Assembly: GCA_035695825.1 (NCBI GenBank)
Contig: DASRRH010000019.1
Location: 1-64,000 of the forward strand
Direction: 5' to 3'
DNA: 64,000 nucleotides
From: JAKEFM01 sp035695825
GTDB lineage: Bacteria > Planctomycetota > UBA1135 > JAKEFM01
Every line of letters starts with the position of its first letter. The first letter of the stretch is position 1. This document shows, in pieces, positions 58,368-64,000 of the stretch. The position numbers and the translations under genes were made by a program. The notes under the pieces were generated by a model. The model had not been told where the DNA came from. It ran no database searches and saw nothing but the letters and a program-made list of their open reading frames with translations.

Positions 58368-60085
58368 CCTTGCGCGACTTCCGGACGGAGATCGTCGAAG
58401 CGCTCGCCCGGGCGACGGGGAAACCCGCGGCCGAGGTCGTCCTCGAGACCCCGCGGGACCGGGCGCTGGGGGACTTCGCGTTCCCCGGCTTCGCCCTCGC
58501 GAAGGAGCGGCGGGAGGCCCCTCCCGCGATCGCCGCGGCGCTCGCGGGAAAGCTCGCGTCCCTCGCCCCCGTCGTCTCCGTCCGCGCGGCGGGGCCGTAC
58601 GTCAACTTCACCGTCGACCGGGTCGCCCTCGCCTCCGAGATCCTCCCCGCGATCCACGCGGCCGGGGACCGGTGGGGCGGCTCCGAGGAGGGGCGCGGCC
58701 GGAGCGTCGTCGTCGACTTCTCCTCTCCGAACATCGCCAAACCCCTCTCCGTCGGCCACCTCCGCTCGACGGTGATCGGGGCCGCGATCGTGCGATTGCT
58801 CGCGCACCGCGGCTTCCGCTGCGTCGGGATCAACCATCTCGGGGACTGGGGGGCGCAGTACGGGAGGATGATCGCGGCCTTCAAGCTCTGGGGGGACCCC
58901 GCCCGCCTCGAGGCCGACCCGATCCCCCACCTCCACGAGCTCTACGTCCGCTTCCACGAGGAGGAGGAGAGGGACGCGAGCGGGAGCCTGAAAGCGCAGG
59001 CGCGGGCGTGGTTCAAGGCCCTCGAGTCGGGGGAGGAGAACGAGGCCCGCGCGCTGTGGCGCCGGCTGACGGAGCTCTCGCTCCGCGCGTTCGACCGGGT
59101 CTACTCCCTCCTCGGGGTCCGCTTCGACTTCGTGCGCGGCGAGTCCCACTACGAGAAGGACCTCGCCCCGACGATCGAGCGCCTCGTCGACGCGGGCGTC
59201 ACGAAGACGAGCGGGGGGGCCCTCGTCGTCGACCTCGAGGACGCCTCGATGCCCCCCTGCATCCTCCGGACCGCCGAGGGGACCACCCTCTACGCGACGC
59301 GCGACCTCGCCGCGGCATTCCAGCGGAAGCGCGAGTTCGACTTCTGGAGGGCGCTCTACGTCGTCGGCGCCGACCAGCGCCTCCACTTCCGCCAGCTCCG
59401 GGCCGTCCTGAAGAAGCTCGGCCTCCCCTGGGCCGAGGAGGTCGTCCACGTCGACTTCGGCCTGATGCAGATCCGCGACGAGGAGGAGGGGAGCGTCGCG
59501 AAGATGTCGACGCGCCGCGGGAAGGCGGTCCACCTCGAGGAGCTCCTCCGCCGCGCGATCGAGCTCGTGCGCGAGATCCTCCGGGAGAAGAACCCCGGCC
59601 TCGCCGACTCCGAGAGCGTCGCGCGCGCGGTCGGCGTGGGCGCGGTCGTCTTCCACGACTTGAAGACCGCCCGCGTGAAGGACGTCGTGTTCGACTGGAA
59701 CGAGGTCCTCAACTTCGACGGCGAGACGGGGCCCTACCTCCAGTACACGCACGCGCGCCTGCGCTCGATCCTCCGCAAGGCCCCGGTCGCGCCCGATCCG
59801 GCGAAGACCGACTTCCGCCTCCTCGCCGACGCGGGAGAGCTCCTCCCCGTCCTCGCCGATTTCCCGCGGGCGGTCGCCGAGGCGGGGGACCGCTACGAGC
59901 CCTCGATCCTCGCCACCTACCTCCTCGACCTCGCGAAGCGAGCGAACTCCTTCTACCGCGACCACCGCGTGATCGGGGAGGACGAGGCGCTAATGGGGGC
60001 CCGGCTCCTCCTCGTCGAAGGAGTCGCGACCACGCTGCGCGTGGGGCTCCGGCTCCTCGGGGTCGCCGCGCCCGAGGAGATGTGA
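58349..60085 (+). CDS. argS: Arginyl-tRNA synthetase
   Basis: A 578-residue class I synthetase. The HIGH-like motif is in NIAKPLSVGHLRSTVIG, the Arg-specific GDWGAQYGRMIAAFK follows, the KMSK-like motif is AKMSTRRGKAVHLEELL, and LQYTHARLRSILRK opens the C-terminal anticodon-binding domain. It charges tRNA-Arg. The GTG at 58349 gives a typical N-terminal ADD domain; a TTG at about 58370 is a shorter option. The overlap with the ABC-F gene indicates co-transcription of the translation-related genes. Confidence 0.95.
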   Translation: MGELVVALRDFRTEIVEALARATGKPAAEVVLETPRDRALGDFAFPGFALAKERREAPPAIAAALAGKLASLAPVVSVRAAGPYVNFTVDRVALASEILPAIHAAGDRWGGSEEGRGRSVVVDFSSPNIAKPLSVGHLRSTVIGAAIVRLLAHRGFRCVGINHLGDWGAQYGRMIAAFKLWGDPARLEADPIPHLHELYVRFHEEEERDASGSLKAQARAWFKALESGEENEARALWRRLTELSLRAFDRVYSLLGVRFDFVRGESHYEKDLAPTIERLVDAGVTKTSGGALVVDLEDASMPPCILRTAEGTTLYATRDLAAAFQRKREFDFWRALYVVGADQRLHFRQLRAVLKKLGLPWAEEVVHVDFGLMQIRDEEEGSVAKMSTRRGKAVHLEELLRRAIELVREILREKNPGLADSESVARAVGVGAVVFHDLKTARVKDVVFDWNEVLNFDGETGPYLQYTHARLRSILRKAPVAPDPAKTDFRLLADAGELLPVLADFPRAVAEAGDRYEPSILATYLLDLAKRANSFYRDHRVIGEDEALMGARLLLVEGVATTLRVGLRLLGVAAPEEM

Positions 60086-60157
60086 ACAAAGAGGCCCGGA
60101 TGCGGGAGGGACTTCGATCGCCGAGCGACGCGACCGGCTCCAGGCGGTCTCCGGCGG

Positions 60158-61318
60158 TCAGCCGAGGGGCTCGATGTCCTGGAGAACTCGCGAGGCCGCG
60201 ACGGCGCGGATCCGGGGCGCGAGGGGGTAGGTCTCCGCGCCCGCGTGGAGGACGTCGAGCCGGTCGAGTTTGAGGTCCTCGAGCGCGGAGCGCATCGAGG
60301 GCGTCACGGCGGGCGCGTCGGTGTACTTCATCTCGAATCCGAGGCGCCTCGATCCGCGGACGACGAAGAGATCGAGCTCCGCCCCGGCGTGCGTCCTCCA
60401 GAAGAAACACTCTTCCGCGCGGGCCTCGAGCCGCTTGACGACGGCCTCGAGAGCGAAGCCCTCCCACGACGCGCCGACCTTCGGGTGCGCCTCGAGCGTC
60501 CGCGCGTCCTCGATCCCGAGGAGAGTGTGGAGGAGACCGCTGTCGGCGAGGTAGACCTTCGGCGCCTTCACCTGGCGCTTCGCGACGTTCGCGCTCCATG
60601 CCGGGAGCTGGCGGATCACGAAGGTCGACGTGAGGAGATCGAGGTAGCGGCGCACCGTCGTGTCCGCGACCCCGAAGGAACGTCCGAACTCGGAGGCGTT
60701 CCAGGTCTGTCCGTGGTAGTGCGCGAGCATCGACCAGAAGCGCCGCATCGTGGCCGAGGGGACGGGGACCCCGAGCTGGGGGAGATCGCGTTCGAGGAAG
60801 GTCTTCACGAACTCGCGCCTCCACTCGGCGCTCGCCGGATCGGACCGCGCGAGGAAGGACCGGGGGAAGGCGCCGCGGAGCCAGAGCCGTCGCAGGCTGC
60901 CGACGCCGACCTCGTCGAGAGAGAACCCGCGGAGCTCGTGAAAGGAGATCCGGCCGGCGAGGGTCTCCGTGCTCCGTCGCAGGAGGTCGGGGGAGGCGCT
61001 GCCGAGGAGGAGAAAGCGCGCCGGGAGGCGGGGCCGGTCGGCGAGCACGCGGAGGACGGGGAAGAGGTCCGGCCGTCGCTGGATCTCGTCGAGGACGACG
61101 AGACCCCGGAGGGCGACGAGCGCGAAACGCGGTTCCCCGAGGCGTCCGAGATCGGCCGGATCCTCGAGGTCGAGGAAGGTGCAGACCCCCTTCCGCCGGG
61201 CCGCGAGCTGCCGGGCGAGCGTCGTCTTCCCGACCTGGCGCGCGCCCAGGATCTCGACGATCGGGTGGCGACGGAGGAGGTCCTCGATCCGAGCCAGATG
61301 GCCCCCCCGGAGGATCAT
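60158..61318 (-). CDS. AAA ATPase with DUF4143 (AAA_14 family)
   Basis: A 386-residue protein. Walker A is EILGARQVGKTTLARQLA (about residues 22-39), Walker B is LVVLDEIQ, and arginine-rich blocks with FLLLGSASPDLLR follow. The C-terminal DUF4143 has TWNASEFGRSFGVADTTVRR (winged helix-like), FVIRQLPAW and FFWRTHAGAELDLFVV, a restriction-nuclease-like block with E-D-x-V character. This widespread family is of unknown function and often patchy in distribution, suggesting transfer. An inverted repeat 12-50 bases upstream of the ATG may be its operator. Confidence 0.88.
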   Translation of the reverse strand: MILRGGHLARIEDLLRRHPIVEILGARQVGKTTLARQLAARRKGVCTFLDLEDPADLGRLGEPRFALVALRGLVVLDEIQRRPDLFPVLRVLADRPRLPARFLLLGSASPDLLRRSTETLAGRISFHELRGFSLDEVGVGSLRRLWLRGAFPRSFLARSDPASAEWRREFVKTFLERDLPQLGVPVPSATMRRFWSMLAHYHGQTWNASEFGRSFGVADTTVRRYLDLLTSTFVIRQLPAWSANVAKRQVKAPKVYLADSGLLHTLLGIEDARTLEAHPKVGASWEGFALEAVVKRLEARAEECFFWRTHAGAELDLFVVRGSRRLGFEMKYTDAPAVTPSMRSALEDLKLDRLDVLHAGAETYPLAPRIRAVAASRVLQDIEPLG

Positions 61319-61329
61319 GGCGGGACGCT

Positions 61330-61368
61330 ACCTTGAAAGTTCGGCACGAGCCACCGACTTTTCAAGGT
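61330..61368. promoter_or_regulatory. Inverted repeat upstream of the DUF4143 ATPase
   Basis: ACCTTGAAAGTTCGG at 61330-61344 and CCGACTTTTCAAGGT at 61354-61368 are near-perfect inverted copies (14 of 15 positions allowing one shift) separated by nine bases. A/T-rich cores stand out in this GC-rich DNA. Position and symmetry suit an operator or promoter of the divergent/adjacent ATPase gene. Confidence 0.6.
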
Positions 61369-61576
61369 GTCGGATGGACCTCTCCCGGCAAGAGCCGCCT
61401 CGCCGGCTGGCCGAGGGATGGCCGACGCCCCTTCCCTCCTTGCCCTCGCGAAGCGCGCGAGCTCGGTCCGCCGCGGCTACCGTGAGATCGGCGGGAGTCG
61501 CGGCCTGCTCGCGCGCACGGCTCCTCCTCGTCGAAAGGGCCGGGGCGCCGGAGGAGATCTCGTCCCGCGGCTAGCG

Positions 61577-63601
61577 CTAGTCGGCCTTCGAGGGGCCGCT
61601 TCGGGCGAAGGGGGAAGGCCCTTCGACCATGTCGGCCTGCGCCCGCTCGAGCGCCTGGAGCGCCGTCCGGATCCGCGCGGCCCTCCCCCAGCCCCAGCAC
61701 GTGACGGAGGCCTTCCGCAGGAGCTCGCCCGCCTTCCGCAGGGCGCGCACCGCCGTCGGGTGGAGGCCGGCGCAGTCGAGGACGTCCCCGGCGTCCCCGG
61801 CCTCCTCGGTCGCGAGCCGGAGCAGGGCCCGGGCGGCCCGGGGGTGCGCGGCGGCCTTCGCCCCCTCCGCGAACTCGGTCGCCTGACGGATGTTCTCGAG
61901 GGAGTTCATCACGCGGAGGAAGGAGGCGACCGCGACGACCTGCGTCGGGTCGAGGCGGATCGCGATCCCCGTCTCCGGATCCGCGAGGTTCTTGCCCGCG
62001 GGCGATTCGTTGAACGCGGCGCTGTTGTAGAAGGCGACCGCCTCCTCGAGCGTCTGGATCGCGTCGTTGTGGAAGAAGGGCCCCGTGTCCGCCGCCTCGA
62101 TCAGCGGAGGCGTGTTGAAGGTCCCGTCTCCGAATCCGCCGGCGGGGTTCGGATCCTTCCCGAAGCCGCCGTCCCTCGGACGGCTGCCCGGCTCGGCGAG
62201 GTCCGCCGGATGGTCGGGGAGGTTCTCGACCCCCGTGTCGAAGTTGAAGTTGAGCCCCCCGGCGACGAACTCGACCGTCGCCCCCGCGTTGGCGTGGCAG
62301 ACGTCGCACTTCCCGGCCGTCCCGGTGGCTCCCTCCGCGTCGTCGGCGACGAAGATGTCCCGCCCCCGGGCGACGAGCCTGGATCGGAACCGGACCGCCG
62401 TCACGTCCTCGGGATCGGCGTCGCGGCCGAGGGAGAGCTGGAACGCCTCGAGCGCGTCGAGCTCCTCCTCCGTCGCGAAGCGGAAGTCGACGCCCGGCTC
62501 CCGCTTGAGCGTCTTCGTGAAGTGCTGGCGGATCGCGCCGTTCGCGAACTCGCGCAGCGTCCCGCCCCCCGGCGCGCCGTCCCCCGACCAGCCGGTCTGC
62601 TCGGAGGGGGGGGCGGTCGGGGCGTCCGGGGCCGGCGGCGGGGCCGCGATCGAAGTCCGCATCGCCAGGGTGTGGGGCACCCCCCGCATCACGAAGCGGT
62701 GCTCGAGGTCGTCGAAGCCGTCGACGTTCTCGAGGATCAGTCCCACCCTCCGCATCAGCTCGGGCTTCTCGAAGTTCCGCGACAGCGCCGGCTCGAACTC
62801 GGCGACGAAGAGGGGGTCGTTCGGAGGGAGCCCGGCGATGAATTTCGGGTCGATCGTGAAGTTGTTCCCGGCGGGGTGGCACGTCCCGCAGGTCCGCCCG
62901 TTTCCGCCGAAGGTCTCGCGGAAGAAGAGGTCCGCCCCCTTGGCGACGAGGCGGTCGAGGTCGTAGGAGCCCGCTCCCTCGCCGTAGGCTCCGCCCGACG
63001 GCTCGCGCCCCGCTCGGTCCCAGGCCTGCATCCGCTGGAAGAGGCTCGGGGACCCGAACAGGAGACCCGAGCGCGTGGGCTCCTCGCCCGCCCGGGTCAC
63101 GACGACCTCGTCCACGCGGAAGCCGCCGAGGGCCGCGCCGAGCTCGGCCTCGAGGACCCCCTTCCCCTTCCGGGGGGCCAAGGCGCCGGCGCGCAGCGTC
63201 CGGTCTCCCGGCTCCGGCCTCGCGCTGCGTCCGGGCCCGGGCGCGTTCTCCACGAGCCAGACCTCGTGCGCCTCGGGGTTCTCGAGGTCGTGGACCTCGA
63301 CCCGGATCGTGCCCGCGTCGAGGTCGATCGCCGCGTCCCCCGTCGCCCGGGTGAAGGCGCTCGAGTAGGCCTTGGACCACCCGAGCCGAAGGGCGAGTCT
63401 CCGCTCCCCTCCCTGCGTCCTGCGCGCCTCCTTCCACGATTCGTAGGCCGCCCCGACCCTCGGGGCGCTCCGGAGGTGCGCGAACGCGAGGGCGGGGTCC
63501 TCGACGGGCTTCCCGACCGAGCCGAGGAGGAAGACGAGAAAAGCGGACGGCGCGGCGACGAGCAGCCCCCCGACCACGAGTCGACCCCACTTCTTCTTCA
63601 T
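61577..63601 (-). CDS. Di-heme cytochrome c peroxidase-family protein
   Basis: A 674-residue exported protein with an N-terminal anchor (LVVGGLLVAAPSAFLVFLL). Heme motifs are CGTCH at residue 238 and CDVCH at residue 432. The flanking FNTPPLIEAADTGPFFHNDA and LEEAVAFYNSAAF are the conserved MauG/cytochrome c peroxidase C-terminal block. An extra N-terminal domain of about 200 residues with beta character precedes the first heme. It probably reduces peroxides or oxidises a partner in the periplasm. ATG at 63601 has GGAGGAG at good spacing. It is divergent from the ECF sigma gene. Confidence 0.85.
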   Translation of the reverse strand: MKKKWGRLVVGGLLVAAPSAFLVFLLGSVGKPVEDPALAFAHLRSAPRVGAAYESWKEARRTQGGERRLALRLGWSKAYSSAFTRATGDAAIDLDAGTIRVEVHDLENPEAHEVWLVENAPGPGRSARPEPGDRTLRAGALAPRKGKGVLEAELGAALGGFRVDEVVVTRAGEEPTRSGLLFGSPSLFQRMQAWDRAGREPSGGAYGEGAGSYDLDRLVAKGADLFFRETFGGNGRTCGTCHPAGNNFTIDPKFIAGLPPNDPLFVAEFEPALSRNFEKPELMRRVGLILENVDGFDDLEHRFVMRGVPHTLAMRTSIAAPPPAPDAPTAPPSEQTGWSGDGAPGGGTLREFANGAIRQHFTKTLKREPGVDFRFATEEELDALEAFQLSLGRDADPEDVTAVRFRSRLVARGRDIFVADDAEGATGTAGKCDVCHANAGATVEFVAGGLNFNFDTGVENLPDHPADLAEPGSRPRDGGFGKDPNPAGGFGDGTFNTPPLIEAADTGPFFHNDAIQTLEEAVAFYNSAAFNESPAGKNLADPETGIAIRLDPTQVVAVASFLRVMNSLENIRQATEFAEGAKAAAHPRAARALLRLATEEAGDAGDVLDCAGLHPTAVRALRKAGELLRKASVTCWGWGRAARIRTALQALERAQADMVEGPSPFARSGPSKAD

Positions 63602-63778
63602 GGCACTCCTCCGTGGGACGAACGCCCACAGGTCCGGTCCGAGCTCGACCGGCTCTTCCCCGAAGGGGCCCCTTATCGGCCTCCCCCACCCACCCGACCT
63701 TAGGGGGGAAAGGCCCCGGCGGAGGGACGCCGGCCGCGCGCGAAGGAACCGGGCGCGTCGGAGCACTAATCTCCCGTG

Positions 63779-64000
63779 ATGAACGGGCTTGCCGGCCCTC
63801 CCGCCCGCGAGGAGGACTCCCTCCTCCGCGACCGGATCCTCGCGGGCGACCGCACCGCGGCCGAGTCGCTGGTCGACCGCCACCTCGACGCGCTCTACGA
63901 GTTCGTCCACTACCGGCTCGGGCCCGAGCGCGACGCGACGGAGGACGTGGTCCAGGACACCTTCCTCGTCGTCCTCGAGAAGATCGGCGACTTCGACGGA
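63779..64000 (+). CDS. ECF RNA polymerase sigma factor, N-terminal part (cut by window edge)
   Basis: The first 74 codons are present. Sigma region 2 is clear: AAESLVDRHLDALYEFVHYR then DATEDVVQDTFLVVLEKIGD, with the DxxQDxF core-binding motif. Region 4 lies beyond the window. ATG at 63779 is adjacent to a GTG at 63776, so the start is uncertain by one codon. A divergent di-heme peroxidase gene lies 177 bases away and could be a target. Confidence 0.88.
   Translation, partial: MNGLAGPPAREEDSLLRDRILAGDRTAAESLVDRHLDALYEFVHYRLGPERDATEDVVQDTFLVVLEKIGDFDG

Noticed and set aside
61380..61576. A small gene between the DUF4143 ATPase region and the di-heme peroxidase
   Set aside because: Open frames here have no ribosome binding site, no recognisable motif and the amino-acid bias of spurious GC-rich frames.

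Overview
The window is very GC-rich (clearly above 70% G+C by eye, with strong G/C third-position bias) and gene-dense on both strands. The gene content suggests a free-living bacterium, plausibly Planctomycetota or a related deep lineage. The reasons are the many secreted FG-GAP and beta-propeller proteins, large carboxypeptidase-regulatory-like proteins, TPR membrane glycosyltransferases, di-heme peroxidase-like cytochromes and a lipoprotein with thioredoxin and TPR parts. The phylum is inferred from gene style only; no rRNA is present.

Layout. 1-2.6 kb: the start of a probable selenoprotein-B-like (GrdB-like) reductase running off the left edge, a peroxiredoxin whose catalytic Cys codon is TGA (selenocysteine), then a secreted small protein plus matrixin metalloprotease pair. 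2.6-16 kb: GH3 and clan GH-A-like glycosidases, a di-heme cytochrome, an FG-GAP protein, an HGSNAT-like membrane acyltransferase, a VapBC-type toxin-antitoxin pair and a thioredoxin-like/TPR lipoprotein. 16-30 kb: O6-alkylguanine methyltransferase, a giant carboxypeptidase-regulatory-like protein, the overlapping chain larB-carA-rluA-like, a lipid-sugar cluster (GT-C opposite GT2, methyltransferase and YdjC deacetylase), tsaD and a C-terminal processing protease. 30-45 kb: secreted proteins, a 30-bp-period hairpin array, a split transketolase with halves in reversed order, ferredoxin, QueD-like PTPS, SDR, sulfatase-like/TPR protein, endonuclease III and a Cys-type Prx6 peroxiredoxin. 45-54 kb: a second FG-GAP protein, GT-C proteins, a second selenoprotein (thioredoxin-like, UGGC) and a paralogue of the matrixin pair whose protease has lost every zinc ligand. 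54-64 kb: an orphan PyrK-like reductase subunit, the overlapping run NUDIX-HD-ABCF-argS, a DUF4143 ATPase with an upstream inverted repeat, a di-heme peroxidase and the start of an ECF sigma factor.

Cross-cutting themes. (1) Two selenoproteins, each with a hairpin right after the in-frame UGA that fits the bacterial SECIS pattern; a third selenoprotein-family gene may lie at the left edge. (2) Ten gene junctions are four-base NTGA overlaps; three of them read CTGA and the downstream gene has no usable ATG, GTG or TTG, which points to CTG initiation by termination-reinitiation. (3) Five otherwise unrelated secreted proteins end in a similar roughly 100-residue C-terminal module. (4) Two paralogous 'small secreted protein + matrixin' units exist, one catalytically intact and one dead.

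All start sites and functions are inferred from the sequence alone; no database search was run.
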